Origin: DASXMT01 sp963812965
GTDB lineage: Bacteria; Actinomycetota; Acidimicrobiia; Acidimicrobiales; RAAP-2
Length of the DNA stretch: 64,000 nucleotides
Direction: 5' to 3'
Assembly (NCBI GenBank): GCA_963812965.1
Contig: CAWEXG010000001.1
Coordinates: 1 to 64,000, forward strand
The position numbers and the translations under genes were made by a program. The notes below the pieces were generated by a model. It was not told the origin of the DNA, ran no database searches, and saw only the letters and a program-made list of their open reading frames with translations. Of this stretch, positions 46,408 through 55,929 are shown piece by piece (within the stretch, counting starts at the first letter, position 1; every line of letters starts with the position of its first letter).

Positions 46408-46946
46408 CAGTGCACTTTCAGGCTGGGGGGAAGTTCAGCTTCGATCGACGCCAACCGGGCGGCGTAGCCATCAGAATCGATGTCACGGGCCCACATCACC
46501 AGCGCATCCTCGCCGGTCTCGACGTAGTAGTTGGGCCGGAGGCCGACGGGAGCCAGCCCGAACCGCCGGTAGAGAGCAAGTGCGGGTTCGTTACCCACCC
46601 GAACCTCGAGTGTGAGATGCCGGGATCCATGGGCGATGGCGGAGCGAACGACATCGAGGAGGAGCACGGTGCCGATGGACCGCCCATGCCAGGCTGGAGC
46701 GACGGCGATGTTGTTCACATGGGCGTCCTCGTCCACCAGCATGAGCCCGGCGAAACCGACGAGCGTCCGGCCAACCCGGCCGACCCGATAGATCCGCGAC
46801 TTCCGCTGGGCCAGCTCGTCGGCGAAGAGCCGGTGCGACCAGGGACGAACGTACACCGCCTCCTCGATGACCAGCACTGCTCGCAGGTCTCGGGTGCGCA
46901 TGGGCGCCAGCGCCACCTCATAACAGGTAGCCGATGTCGCGCTCAT
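46404..46946 (-). CDS. rimI: Ribosomal protein N-acetyltransferase RimI
   Basis: A 180-residue GNAT acetyltransferase: RDLRAVLVIEEAVYVRPWSH at the N-terminus, the acetyl-CoA motif VAPAWHGRSIGTVLLLDVV, and ALALYRRFGLAPVGLRPNYY at the end. Genes for RimI often lie between tsaB and tsaD, as here; the neighbouring stops and starts overlap by 4 bp. It would acetylate the N-terminal residue of ribosomal protein S18 or other proteins. Confidence 0.92.
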   Translation of the reverse strand: MSATSATCYEVALAPMRTRDLRAVLVIEEAVYVRPWSHRLFADELAQRKSRIYRVGRVGRTLVGFAGLMLVDEDAHVNNIAVAPAWHGRSIGTVLLLDVVRSAIAHGSRHLTLEVRVGNEPALALYRRFGLAPVGLRPNYYVETGEDALVMWARDIDSDGYAARLASIEAELPPSLKVHW

Positions 46947-47827
46947 CGAACGTGCCCGGAGACGTCGACTGCTGACCTGGGTTGGACAGGCGGTCTGGTC
47001 TGGGTCGGCGGGAGTCGTTGCTCCCAGTTGATGGTGGCGTCGGCCTCCCGCAGGTACTCCGGGGTGACGTCCACCGGCGCAGCGGTCGCCGCGCCCCCTC
47101 GCAAACGCAGAAGTGCCAGCCGGGCAAGCGCTTCGGGTGGCGGCCCCAGGAGGTCCCCTCCGTGAAGAGGCGCAGCGGAGAGGCGGCCCGGGAGACGGTC
47201 GAACAGTGCCTGGTAACGGGCGGCCCCATCGCCCACCACCACCAGGGGGCCGGCGCTGTCACCCTCGGCCAACAGCTCATCGACCAAGACCTCTGGGTCG
47301 TACAACGCCGGTGACGACAGACGATGCTCGGCCGGGTCGATGCTCAAACCGTCAGTGCCAGCGGAGCTGTCGGTGCTGCCGGTGCCGCTGGTGCTGCCGG
47401 TGCCGTCGAACCGGTAGCGGGCGGCGAACACCTCGCCTCGTCTGGCGTCGACTACGGCAACGACCTGGCGCACGGGTCCGGAAACCAGACGAGCCATGGC
47501 GGCGGCGCTCAGGACGTCAAGGCTGCTCACTCCCACCAGCCCGATATCCAAGGCCTGCCCCAACGCCTTGGCTGTGGCCACGCCGACCCGGAGCCCGGTG
47601 AACAGGCCAGGGCCGGTGTCCACAGCGATAGCGGAGATCGAGGAGAGGTCCACGCCCGCATCTCGGCACAGGCTCTCGATCGCCGGGGCCAGGGTCTCGG
47701 CGTGCCGCCGTCCACCGACAGCGGCGAACGGCGGCTGTGCAGGGATGTCACCGTCGAGAGCGACCCCAACCAGATCGGTGGCGGACTCGATGGCCAGCAC
47801 GATCACTGTGTCGGCTGGGACGGTCAC
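46943..47827 (-). CDS. tsaB: tRNA threonylcarbamoyladenosine biosynthesis protein TsaB
   Basis: A 294-residue TsaB, the scaffold partner of TsaD. It shows ILAIESATDLVGVALDG-like N-terminus, DTGPGLFTGLRVGVATAKAL (~70-90) and GVSSLDVLSAAAMA. A Thr/Gly/Ser-rich insertion (GTGSTSGTGSTDSSAGTDG, ~139-157) looks like a repeat expansion. GTG 47827 is chosen because it forms a GTGA overlap with the tsaE stop; longer readings extend into that gene. The stop overlaps the rimI ATG. Confidence 0.92.
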   Translation of the reverse strand: MTVPADTVIVLAIESATDLVGVALDGDIPAQPPFAAVGGRRHAETLAPAIESLCRDAGVDLSSISAIAVDTGPGLFTGLRVGVATAKALGQALDIGLVGVSSLDVLSAAAMARLVSGPVRQVVAVVDARRGEVFAARYRFDGTGSTSGTGSTDSSAGTDGLSIDPAEHRLSSPALYDPEVLVDELLAEGDSAGPLVVVGDGAARYQALFDRLPGRLSAAPLHGGDLLGPPPEALARLALLRLRGGAATAAPVDVTPEYLREADATINWEQRLPPTQTRPPVQPRSAVDVSGHVR

Positions 47828-48369
47828 TGCGTTACCACCCACGGTCGTACGGCGGCGGCGAGGTCGGCCCACCGGTCCGACCAACGGTCACCGATCGAGC
47901 GAAGAACCAGGGAACGCTCGTCCTCGTCAACACCGGCTGTGTCTGTCCCGATCGTCTCCGACCAGGCTGTATCTGTCCAGGCTGTATCGATCCGAATGGC
48001 GAGCGATCCGTTCCCGAGAACCGGTTCGGCCACATCTCCCCACTCCACCACCGCAACTCCTTCGTCCTCCACCAGCTCACCCAGTCCGAGATCGACGATC
48101 TCTCTGATGTGGTCGAGACGGTAGACGTCGGCATGGAGCAAGGTCCGGATCGGACCGCCGCTGCACTCGTAGTGGCGTACCAGCGCGAAGGTCGGGCTGG
48201 TGATGGCCTCGGTCACTCCGAGAGCTTGGCCAAACCCCTGGGCGAATACCGTCTTACCCGCACCGAGATCTCCGGCCAGCAGCACGACGTCACCGGGCGT
48301 ACTGCAGCTCGCCACGGCTGCCGCCAGTGAACGGGTCTCGTCGACGCTACCGGTACGGGTGACGAGCAC
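47824..48369 (-). CDS. tsaE: tRNA threonylcarbamoyladenosine biosynthesis ATPase TsaE
   Basis: A 181-residue TsaE with Walker A LLAGDLGAGKTVFAQG (Lys39), FALVRHYECSGGPIRTLLHAD and LVEDEGVAVVEWGDVA, the Trp-Gly motif near the Walker B. It energises the threonylcarbamoyl transfer. Start GTG 48369 is preferred: it lies just after the end of the uracil-DNA glycosylase gene (48390), whereas an upstream reading would overlap it. A DTAWTDTAWSETIGTDTAG stretch (~125-145) contains short repeated segments encoded by direct repeats. Confidence 0.9.
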   Translation of the reverse strand: MLVTRTGSVDETRSLAAAVASCSTPGDVVLLAGDLGAGKTVFAQGFGQALGVTEAITSPTFALVRHYECSGGPIRTLLHADVYRLDHIREIVDLGLGELVEDEGVAVVEWGDVAEPVLGNGSLAIRIDTAWTDTAWSETIGTDTAGVDEDERSLVLRSIGDRWSDRWADLAAAVRPWVVTQ

Positions 48370-48389
48370 TGTCTCGTGAACCCGGTTGG

Positions 48390-48959
48390 TCAAGATGTCC
48401 AGCCGAGAAGTCGCTTGGCCCGAATGAGGTCGGCGCGCATCTCGGCCACCACGGCACCGCCGGACCGCAGCGCTGCAGCAGGATGGTACGTCGGCACCAG
48501 ATGGCCATGGCGGAACGGATACGAGCGTCCTCGAACCGACCGGATACCGTCGTTCGTCTCGAGCAACAGTTTCATGGCGAAGTTCCCCAAGGTGACAACC
48601 ACCTTCGGCTCGATGAGGTCGAGCTGTGCGTTCAGATACGGCCGACAGGCGTCGATCTCCGGTGGTCGAGGATCTCGGTTGTCGGGCGGCCGACACTTGA
48701 CCACGTTGGCGATGTAGCAAGCGCTCCGGTCGATGCCCAACTCCTCGGCCATCAATTTGTCGAGTAGCTTCCCGGACCGCCCCACGAACGGCTCCCCCTG
48801 AAGGTCCTCGTCCCGCCCCGGACCTTCCCCCACGAACATCAGGTCGGCGCGCGACGACCCCACCCCGAACACCACCTGGGTACGGGTCTCCGACAGGACG
48901 CACCGGGTGCAGGTTGACGCCTCCCGGGCGAGGTCGGCCAGTCCATTCGGCTCGGCCAC
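48390..48959 (-). CDS. Uracil-DNA glycosylase, family 4
   Basis: A 189-residue UDG with a 4Fe-4S cluster: Cys17 and Cys20 (STCTRC), Cys89 (NVVKC) and Cys105 (EIDAC). GEGPGRDED (~44-52) and the C-terminal PTYHPAAAL hold the active-site motifs. This pattern fits UdgA family 4; the KRRIH linker of UdgX is absent. It removes uracil from DNA. It lies 61 bp after the hydrolase gene and 20 bp before tsaE. Confidence 0.93.
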   Translation of the reverse strand: MAEPNGLADLAREASTCTRCVLSETRTQVVFGVGSSRADLMFVGEGPGRDEDLQGEPFVGRSGKLLDKLMAEELGIDRSACYIANVVKCRPPDNRDPRPPEIDACRPYLNAQLDLIEPKVVVTLGNFAMKLLLETNDGIRSVRGRSYPFRHGHLVPTYHPAAALRSGGAVVAEMRADLIRAKRLLGWTS

Positions 48960-49020
48960 CAGGGAATCGTACCGCCGCCGAGGTGATCGGCGTCACGGTC
49001 ACCGTCATCCCGGCCTTGGC

Positions 49021-50142
49021 TCAGGTCGTAGCGGTCCCCACCTGCACCTCCGCCGAGAGCTCGTCCACGATCATGTTCAGCTCGTCGGCGCGTTCCAGCA
49101 TCACCATGTGCCCACAGCCTCCGAGCATCTGAAGCTCGGCACCGGGAATCCCCGCTGCCAGCCGGCGGGAGTGAACGGGAGGAAGGAGTAGATCACGGGA
49201 GCCGGCCACAACTCGGGTGGGCAACTCGATCCGGTGCAGTTCCGAGCGCACGTCGAATCCCATCAACGAGACCAGGAGCTCGGCCATGGTTGCCGGGGAC
49301 ATGGTCGTGATCATCGACCGGGTCAGCTCCAGGTCGAGTGGCGTTGGCTTGGACCCGAAAGACAGCCGTGTCGACCAGGAAGCCAGATCCTCACCAGGGA
49401 ACAGCCCGCGTCCGTGTCGTTCGGCGGAGATCAGGCTCCGCCGAGCCAGCGAGGTGAGCATCCCGGTCAGGAGGGGTGACATCGACGCACGGGTGACCGG
49501 TCCGGCCGTTGTCCCTACCAGCACCAGGCCGGACACGCTGCCGGACTTGCGGTTGGGGTGGCGGTTGGACTGGCGGCCAGGGTCCCGGGGGATGGCGGTC
49601 CGGAGGACAGCGGCCAACGAGACCATGCCGCCCATGGAGTGACCAACCAGCACCGCATCCCGCACGGACAGCGCATCGAGGACGTCGAGAACGTCGTCAG
49701 CCAGACGGTCGAACGAGTAGTCGTTGTCGCCCGCAACCGAACCCCCGTGCCCTCGGAGATCGATGGCGATCACCCGGTGACGATCGGTCAACGCAGCGAG
49801 CTGGCGAACCCAGACGGCGACCGAGTGGGTCACCCCGTGCACCAGGACGATCGGAGGACCCTCACCGATCTCCACCGCATGGACCGTTCCGCCGTCGCTG
49901 GTGGGAACCTCGTGATGCACGAGATCGTCGCTCAGCACCAGGCCGGCGGCGGCGAGTGCCTCCTCGGTCGCCCGCCATTGTCGAGTGATGTGGCGTTGTG
50001 CTGCGAACACCCCACCAGCGACGGCGGCAGCGGTGACGGCTGCTCCGGCTGCCAGCATCCGCCGTGACCGTCGAGGACCGATGCCACGCACGCTCGACGA
50101 GCTCATGTTCGGCTTCGGCCGGTTGTCATGCGAGGGGCTCAT
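49021..50142 (-). CDS. Alpha/beta-hydrolase with N-terminal membrane anchor or signal
   Basis: A 373-residue alpha/beta-hydrolase. After a basic N-terminus (RGIGPRRSRRMLAAG) comes a hydrophobic segment (AAVTAAAVAGGVFAA). The core has IVLVHGVTHSVAVW, IDLRGHGGS, nucleophile elbow VGHSMGGM (Ser ~152), and His in GCGHMVMLE near the C-terminus. Substrate unknown; possibly an esterase on the cell surface. ATG 50142 overlaps the alr stop (ATGA). A stretch PRDPGRQSNRHPNRKSG interrupts the fold and contains repeated short segments. Confidence 0.85.
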   Translation of the reverse strand: MSPSHDNRPKPNMSSSSVRGIGPRRSRRMLAAGAAVTAAAVAGGVFAAQRHITRQWRATEEALAAAGLVLSDDLVHHEVPTSDGGTVHAVEIGEGPPIVLVHGVTHSVAVWVRQLAALTDRHRVIAIDLRGHGGSVAGDNDYSFDRLADDVLDVLDALSVRDAVLVGHSMGGMVSLAAVLRTAIPRDPGRQSNRHPNRKSGSVSGLVLVGTTAGPVTRASMSPLLTGMLTSLARRSLISAERHGRGLFPGEDLASWSTRLSFGSKPTPLDLELTRSMITTMSPATMAELLVSLMGFDVRSELHRIELPTRVVAGSRDLLLPPVHSRRLAAGIPGAELQMLGGCGHMVMLERADELNMIVDELSAEVQVGTATT

Positions 50143-51330
50143 CGGGTACCGATGTCGCCTGTGATCCGACGGGGTACGCGCGGTCCGATGCCGCACAGCA
50201 CTTCGTAGTTGATCGTGCCGAGCAAGTCGGCCCACTCGGTGGCGGTGACGGTGGCATCCCCTTGCGTACCCAGGAGGACGACCTCGTCGCCCACCCTCGG
50301 TGCGGTTGGCCCCGGCGGTCCACCGTCGACGACGATCTGGTCCATGGTGACCATCCCGGCGAGCGGTCGGCGGACCCCACCGATCAGCACCTCACCCCCG
50401 GTCTCGAACAGCCGCCGGGGTACCCCGTCGGCATACCCGATGGGCACCGTCGCCACCACCGATCGTTCCGGGAGGGGACGCCGACGGCCGTAGGAGGGGC
50501 GTTCTCCCTGGTCAAGCTCTTTCGTATAGGTCACCTCAGCCCGGAGCGAGAGAGCAGGGCGCAGCGCTCCGCCGCCGGTTGCTTCGGCCACCATGGCTTC
50601 GTGCTCGGGCGCAGGCAGCGCGCCGTAGATGGCAATGCCGCATCGGACCAAGTCCCGGCGGGTATCGGGATGGGCGATCGTGCCTGCCGAAATTGGCGGC
50701 GTGGACCAACGGGGGGTGGTGGCCGGCGCCGGCAAGATCCTCGAGAGCGCGGTCAAACACGGTGAGCTGTTCCTTGGTGAAGGATCGGTCCTCTTCGCTC
50801 GTCCCATCGGCCACGGCCAGATGCGTCCACATCCCTTGGAGGGCCAGCCCCGGTTCGTGAGCGATCAGATCGGCGAGCGGAACAGCGCGTGCCGGATCAG
50901 CGCCGACCCGGTGCATGCCCGTGTCGATCTTCAGATGGACGGGGACGGGGACCGGGAGACGGGGTGTCGCACGGACCGCAGCCCGGACGATGGCCTGGGT
51001 GCCTTCTTCGGTGTAGACGGTGGGAACCAGCGACCGTGCAACCGCTTCGTCCATGGCGTCGAGCGGCGGCTCGGACAGCAGCAGGATGGGCGCCTCGATC
51101 CCGGCGTCCCGCAGCACCACCCCCTCTTCCACCAGTGCCACCGCCAACCAGGTGGCACCGCCCTGAAGCGCGGCTCGGGCAACGTCGATCGACCCGTGGC
51201 CGTAGCCGTCCGCTTTGACCACCGCGCCGAGCTGGGCGGGAGCAGCCACACCGGCGAGGAGCTTGACGTTGTGACGAACGGCATCGAGGTCGATGTCGGC
51301 CCATGCCGGCCGAAAGCGAAAGTTGCTCAT
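50139..51330 (-). CDS. alr: Alanine racemase (one frameshift)
   Basis: PLP-dependent enzyme making D-alanine for peptidoglycan. The N-terminus has ADIDLDAVRHNVKLLAG and the PLP-lysine in VVKADGYGHG (Lys39). The second frame carries HPDTRRDLVRCGIAIYGALP and the catalytic GYADGVPRRL, plus VDQIVVD-like MDQIVVDGG. Frame changes near base 50692, where AANF-GRHD should read AANSAGTIAHP; an extra T in aatttcgg explains it. Corrected length is ~395 residues. alr is usually essential here, so a sequencing error is likely. Both ends overlap neighbours by 4 bp (nnrD upstream, hydrolase downstream). Confidence 0.92.
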
Positions 51331-52781
51331 GATGTCCTGAGTGTGGAGTTTGGGCTGTGGGCGGGGTTTGGGCCAGGCGAACAGTTTGGGTTGTGGGCGG
51401 GGTTTGGGCTGTGGACTGGACGTGCTGCCCGGGCCATCGACAGCACGTCGGCCACCAACTCGGGAAGGTCCCCTGCCACCAGTCCTTCGAGCAGGCCACG
51501 ACCAGCTGCCCGGCCATGGACGTGAGCCGCCAGCCCTGCTGCGTCGAGTGGTGCCATGCCCCGGGCAGAGAACGCGCCGATCACGCCGGAGAGCACGTCA
51601 CCCGTCCCGGCAGTGGCCAGTGCCGGGGTTCCGGTCAAGCCGAGCACGACGCGGCCACCGGGCTCGGCCACAGCCGTGGTCGATCCCTTCACCAGCGCCA
51701 CCACCCCCGATGCCTCGGCCAACCTACGTGCGGCCTCGATCCGATCCGGGCCAGGTGCCCGACCCATCAACCGGTGGTACTCACCGTCGTGTGGCGTCAG
51801 GATGACCGGGACGTTGGTCTGAATCGGAGCGCTCAGCTCGCCCAGGGCGAAGAGCCCGTCAGCGTCCACCACCACCGGAACAGGCGATGCCGCCACCAGA
51901 TGTCGGACCTGCTCCACCGTCGACGGGTCTCGCCCAATCCCCGGGCCAACCACCACGACCTTGCACCGCTCGGCCTGTTCCAACGCAGCGGAGACCCATC
52001 CCGTGGCGGGCAACGAGATGCTCACCGCCTCGGATGCTGGAGAGTGGGCGGTGTCGGCGCCGGGCACGCCGAGACGGACCATGCCGGCCCCCGCCCGGTA
52101 CGCGGCCAGGGCGCTCATACCGGCAGCACCAGTCATGCCCGGTGAGCCGGCCACCACCAGGACCGCAGAGGTCCACTTGTTGTCGTCCCGCTTCCGAGGA
52201 GGGAGCAGGTCCGTTATGTCCCGGTCCTCCACGACGTGGACACGGGCGTTCTTCGTGCGGAGCCCGATATCGGCCACGGTGACGCGGCCGGCGAGCTCTA
52301 CCCCGTCGGCCTGCAGTAGCCCCGGCTTCAGTGCAGCGAAGGTGACTGTCTGCGTGGCGGAAGACGGTGAGCCGGACGCCACGCCCGAATCCCCGTCCAC
52401 CCCTGACGGGATGTCGACAGCCACCACCGGCGTGCCCAGTGGCACCGTCGGCGCCCGGTACTCGCCTCGAAACCCGGTGCCGTAAGCAGCGTCGATCACC
52501 AGGTCCGCCGGCTGGAGCGTGGGCGACGCCCCGGAGGCGTCGACCACTTCGACCCTGGCGCCTCGCCGCCGGAGAAGCTCTGCTGCCACCCGACCGTCAG
52601 CACCGTTATTGCCCTTCCCTGCCACAACAACAACCCGGCGTCCGTAGGCACCACCCAGAAGCTCCAGAGCGACGGTTGCCACCGCCGTTCCAGCTCGGGT
52701 CACCAGGGTCTCGAGTGATACCGAGGTCTGGGCCTCCGCATCGACAGTCTGCATCTCGGCAACGGTGAGTACCGGGCGCAC
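51327..52781 (-). CDS. nnrD: Bifunctional NAD(P)H-hydrate epimerase / dehydratase NnrD
   Basis: A 484-residue fusion of YjeF-N epimerase (N-terminal half: GKGNNGADGRVAAELLRRRG, DAAYGTGFRGEY) and ADP-dependent dehydratase (GDVLSGVIGAFSARGM, VVGPGIGRDP, LATAGTGDVLSG). It repairs hydrated NADH and NADPH. A low-complexity Pro/Asn/His/Ser tail of ~25 residues (HSPNPAHNPNCSPGPNPAHS) is encoded by short repeats at ~51335-51420 and is unlike the family end. The start is ATG 52781 two bases after the acpS stop. Confidence 0.92.
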   Translation of the reverse strand: MRPVLTVAEMQTVDAEAQTSVSLETLVTRAGTAVATVALELLGGAYGRRVVVVAGKGNNGADGRVAAELLRRRGARVEVVDASGASPTLQPADLVIDAAYGTGFRGEYRAPTVPLGTPVVAVDIPSGVDGDSGVASGSPSSATQTVTFAALKPGLLQADGVELAGRVTVADIGLRTKNARVHVVEDRDITDLLPPRKRDDNKWTSAVLVVAGSPGMTGAAGMSALAAYRAGAGMVRLGVPGADTAHSPASEAVSISLPATGWVSAALEQAERCKVVVVGPGIGRDPSTVEQVRHLVAASPVPVVVDADGLFALGELSAPIQTNVPVILTPHDGEYHRLMGRAPGPDRIEAARRLAEASGVVALVKGSTTAVAEPGGRVVLGLTGTPALATAGTGDVLSGVIGAFSARGMAPLDAAGLAAHVHGRAAGRGLLEGLVAGDLPELVADVLSMARAARPVHSPNPAHNPNCSPGPNPAHSPNSTLRTS

Positions 52782-52783
52782 GG

Positions 52784-53329
52784 TTAGGGCTGGCTCTCCA
52801 GCGACTCCCGAGTGGGCTCGGGGGTGTCGGCGTGCTGCTTCGCTCGCTCGTCGGCGGGGGTGTCGGCGTGTGCGGTCGTCTCGGCCACCACGGAAGCCAT
52901 CGCCACCAGATCGGTATGGGTCAGCGACAGATGCCAGCGAGTGACGCCGGCTCGGGCAGCCAACGCTGCGGCCGCCCCGGACAGCACTAAGAACGGAGCG
53001 TCGAGCCCGGAACGCACCACTTCGACGTCTGCAAAGGGAAAGGCTCCCAGGCCGACACCGAGTGCCTTCATCGTTGCTTCCTTGGCCGCAAACCGGGTAG
53101 CCAGACGAGGGGTGGGATCAGTGGCTCGCGCCGCGTAGGCTCGCTCGCCCTCGGTGAAGAGGCGGGTGGCGAGTCGGGGACGGCGAGCGAGCATGCCTCG
53201 GAACCGGTCCAGGTCGACGGCGTCGATCCCGATACCAACCACCGAGGCCGACAGGGAGGCATCGTTCACTACCCGAAACGTGCTGTTTCTGGCGCCGGGG
53301 GTGCCGGTCATAGCCGCGGTGCCACCCAT
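52784..53329 (-). CDS. acpS: Holo-[acyl-carrier-protein] synthase AcpS
   Basis: A 4'-phosphopantetheinyl transferase of the AcpS type: VVGIGIDAVDLDRFRGML with metal-ligand Asp36, RFAAKEATMKALGVGL with Glu84, and a conserved WHLSLTHTD. Typical AcpS is ~125 residues; here an N-terminal ~30-residue extension and a C-terminal ~35-residue acidic tail (HADTPADERAKQHADTP, repeated HADTP) make it ~181. The true start may be later (a GTG at the V-V-G-I-G site); ATG 53329 is just past the glmM stop. It activates acyl carrier proteins, possibly including the GNAT-ACP at 57638. Confidence 0.88.
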   Translation of the reverse strand: MGGTAAMTGTPGARNSTFRVVNDASLSASVVGIGIDAVDLDRFRGMLARRPRLATRLFTEGERAYAARATDPTPRLATRFAAKEATMKALGVGLGAFPFADVEVVRSGLDAPFLVLSGAAAALAARAGVTRWHLSLTHTDLVAMASVVAETTAHADTPADERAKQHADTPEPTRESLESQP

Positions 53330-53358
53330 GGGAACGAGGTTAGTGCTCCAGGCCAGGA

Positions 53359-54726
53359 TCAACCCGGTGTGGCTGCAGCGGCCTGAAGTTCGTGAGCGAC
53401 CAACGTGCTCAACCGCTGGGCAACCTCCTCGGCCACACCGTCGCCTGTCGCTTCGACCATGACCCGTACCAGGGGCTCGGTACCACTGGGCCGGAGCACT
53501 ACTCGGCCGGTGCCATCCAATCGTTCCTGCTCCTCAGCCACCGCAGACCAGACGGCATCGGCATCGGCCAACAGTTCGGTGTCGGGCACGGGAACGTTCA
53601 CCAGTACCTGTGGGACTTTGACGACCAGACCGTCGAGTAGCTGGTGCAACGGCTTTCCCGACCGGCACACCAGATCGGCAAGGACCAGACCGGTCAGCAG
53701 ACCGTCGCCGGTGGTCGCCAGCTCTCGGAACACGATATGCCCCGACTGCTCGCCACCGAGGGCCAAGCCGTCCTTGTCCAGAGCGGCCAGCACGTGGCGA
53801 TCGCCGACAGGGGTCTCCTTCACAGCGATGTCCCGCTTCTCCATCGCCAGTCGAAAGCCGAGATTGGTCATGACCGTCACCACCACCGTGTTGCCGGCCA
53901 ACCGCCCACGAGCGGCGAGGTCCAGTGCGAACAGGGCCAGTAGCTCGTCACCACTTGCCAACGTCCCCGTGTTGTCCACGGCTAGAAGCCGATCAGCATC
54001 GCCGTCAAGGGCCAAGCCCAGATCCGCGCCGTGTTCCACGACCGTCGCTGCCAATGCCTCGGGGTGGGTGGACCCACAACTGGCGTTGATGTTGCTCCCG
54101 TCGGGCTCGCACCCGATCACGGTGACCTCGGCGCCCAACCGCTCGAACACGGTCGCCGCCACTGTGCAGGCGGCACCGTTGGCACAGTCAACAACCAGAC
54201 GCATGCCGTCGAGACGGCGACCGTCGAGCGCCTGGGTGAGATGGTCGACATAGGCGTCGGCGGCGTTCGGCTCGGGTATCAGAAGGCCGACGCCATATCC
54301 TTCCGGACTTCTCGGCCCACGAACGTTCGGGTCGAGGATGCCGGCCAAGGCCTCCTCGATCTCCTTCTCCTTCTCCACCGTGAGTTTCACACCCCCCTGG
54401 GCGAAGAGCTTGATCCCGTTGTCAGCAAAGGGGTTATGAGACGCCGACACGACTGCGGCAGGAATATCCCGCTGGGAGGACAGCCACGCCACTCCGGGGG
54501 TGGGCAGGACACCCACATCGATCACGTCAGCACCCTCACCGGCTAGGCCGGCAGCCAGCGCAGCCTGAAGCAGGGGGCCTGAACGGCGGGTGTCTCGTCC
54601 GACCACGAACGCCGCAGCAGGCAGGACGCGCGCCGTAGCGCGACCAAGAGCGAGTACCAACTCCGGTGTGAGGTCGGCGTTGGCGACACCTCGCACACCA
54701 TCGGTGCCGAATCGGGCCTGCACCAT
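53359..54726 (-). CDS. glmM: Phosphoglucosamine mutase GlmM
   Basis: A 455-residue phosphohexomutase. FGTDGVRGVAN (~6), the phosphoserine motif VVSASHNPFADNGIK (Ser96), the metal-binding LDGDADRLLAVD (~238) and the sugar-binding GEQSGHIVF (~325) are intact. The end RPSGTEPLVRVMVE binds phosphate. It converts glucosamine-6-phosphate to the 1-phosphate for UDP-GlcNAc. It is followed by acpS with a short gap. Confidence 0.95.
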   Translation of the reverse strand: MVQARFGTDGVRGVANADLTPELVLALGRATARVLPAAAFVVGRDTRRSGPLLQAALAAGLAGEGADVIDVGVLPTPGVAWLSSQRDIPAAVVSASHNPFADNGIKLFAQGGVKLTVEKEKEIEEALAGILDPNVRGPRSPEGYGVGLLIPEPNAADAYVDHLTQALDGRRLDGMRLVVDCANGAACTVAATVFERLGAEVTVIGCEPDGSNINASCGSTHPEALAATVVEHGADLGLALDGDADRLLAVDNTGTLASGDELLALFALDLAARGRLAGNTVVVTVMTNLGFRLAMEKRDIAVKETPVGDRHVLAALDKDGLALGGEQSGHIVFRELATTGDGLLTGLVLADLVCRSGKPLHQLLDGLVVKVPQVLVNVPVPDTELLADADAVWSAVAEEQERLDGTGRVVLRPSGTEPLVRVMVEATGDGVAEEVAQRLSTLVAHELQAAAATPG

Positions 54727-54746
54727 GGGGTGACCGGCTACCTGAA

Positions 54747-55145
54747 CTACCGCTTCGAGTACTGAGGCGCCTTGCGAGCCTTCTTCAGGCCGTACTTCTT
54801 GCTCTCCTTCTCCCGTGCATCACGGGTGAGGAAGCCGGCCTTCTTCAAGACACGCCGGTACTCAGGATCGAGTGCACACAGGGCACGGGCGATACCCAGC
54901 CGGAAAGCACCCGCCTGACCGGAGACGCCGCCACCGTCGATGGTGACGTCGATGTTCCACGACTCGGACGTGTCGGTCACTCGGAGTGGCTCAGTCACGA
55001 TCATTCGGTGCGTAGCCGAGGTGAAGTAGTCCTCGAACTTCTGCTTATTGACGGTGATGGTTCCCTGGCCCGGACGGAACCGAACTCGGGCCACCGCTTG
55101 CTTGCGGCGTCCGGTGGTCTGGCAGAGAGGGGCGGCGTTGGCCAC
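54747..55145 (-). CDS. rpsI: 30S ribosomal protein S9
   Basis: A 132-residue S9: TGRRKQAVARVRFRPGQGTI, GGGVSGQAGAFRLGIARAL and the C-terminal KKYGLKKARKAPQYSKR with the conserved basic tail ending Lys-Arg. It lies 38 bp after rplM in the usual L13-S9 order. Confidence 0.97.
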   Translation of the reverse strand: MANAAPLCQTTGRRKQAVARVRFRPGQGTITVNKQKFEDYFTSATHRMIVTEPLRVTDTSESWNIDVTIDGGGVSGQAGAFRLGIARALCALDPEYRRVLKKAGFLTRDAREKESKKYGLKKARKAPQYSKR

Positions 55146-55182
55146 GAAATGCTCCTAGTCGTCGAGTCGTACGGTCGTCAGC

Positions 55183-55650
55183 TCAGGATCCGCCGCGGGT
55201 GGAAGCGAGCCGGCGTGCGCCGGGCAGGTCCAACGGCACGGGAGCCTGGGCCTCATGTGGATGGTCGGGGCCGGCATACACCTTCAGCTTGTCCAACATC
55301 TGGCGACCCAGTCGGTTCTTCGGCAGCATGCCCCGCACCGCGGCCCGCACCACTTCTTCGGGACGATCGGCCAGGAGCGTGGAGTATGTCGTCGTCGTGA
55401 GGCCACCGGGGTAGCCGCTGTGGCGGTAGGACAACTTCGAATCAGCTTTGCCCGCCGTGAGCACCACCTTGGCGGCGTTGACCACGACGACATGATCACC
55501 GGTATCGACATGGGGGGCGAAGATCGGCTTGTGCTTGCCGCGGAGTATGGACGCCACCTCGGTGGCCAGGCGGCCGAGCACCAGCCCGTCGGCGTCGACG
55601 AGGTGCCAGGCACGGGTGATGTCAGTGGGCTTCGGGGAGAACGTACGCAC
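55183..55650 (-). CDS. rplM: 50S ribosomal protein L13
   Basis: A 155-residue L13 starting at GTG 55650 (MRTFSPKPTDITRAWHLVD), preceded by an aaggatcc ribosome-binding site. LVLGRLATEVASILRGKHKP, DTGDHVVVVNAAKVVLTAGK and GMLPKNRLGRQMLDKLKVY are diagnostic. Extra residues at the C-terminus (ARRLASTRGGS) are few. Upstream 280 bp is gene-free; no L13-leader structure was recognised there. Confidence 0.96.
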   Translation of the reverse strand: MRTFSPKPTDITRAWHLVDADGLVLGRLATEVASILRGKHKPIFAPHVDTGDHVVVVNAAKVVLTAGKADSKLSYRHSGYPGGLTTTTYSTLLADRPEEVVRAAVRGMLPKNRLGRQMLDKLKVYAGPDHPHEAQAPVPLDLPGARRLASTRGGS

Positions 55651-55929
55651 AGAGGATCCTTGTTCGGTGATGCCGGGCGGTGGTGTGACCCCCGTTCCGG
55701 GAGCCGATTCGCCAGCACTGCTCATCAGCTGCCCGATTGGATAGGGCACACCGCTGGCAGACCGCTTACGGGCGAACCTGGCGGAGCCCCACGATACGAC
55801 GAAAGACCCCTGGTCGGCAAGCCGGTGGTCCAGACGGCTGGCTCGCTCTGCCGAGCAGGCAAGGGTTCCCCCGCCGGTTCTTCCCGGCCGGGCACACCAA
55901 CAGGACCGACGGGGCCTCAATGGCCATTG

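Noticed and set aside
50139..51330. Programmed frameshifting in alr
   Set aside because: No slippery heptamer or downstream structure known for alr; a single T insertion in aatttcgg is simpler.
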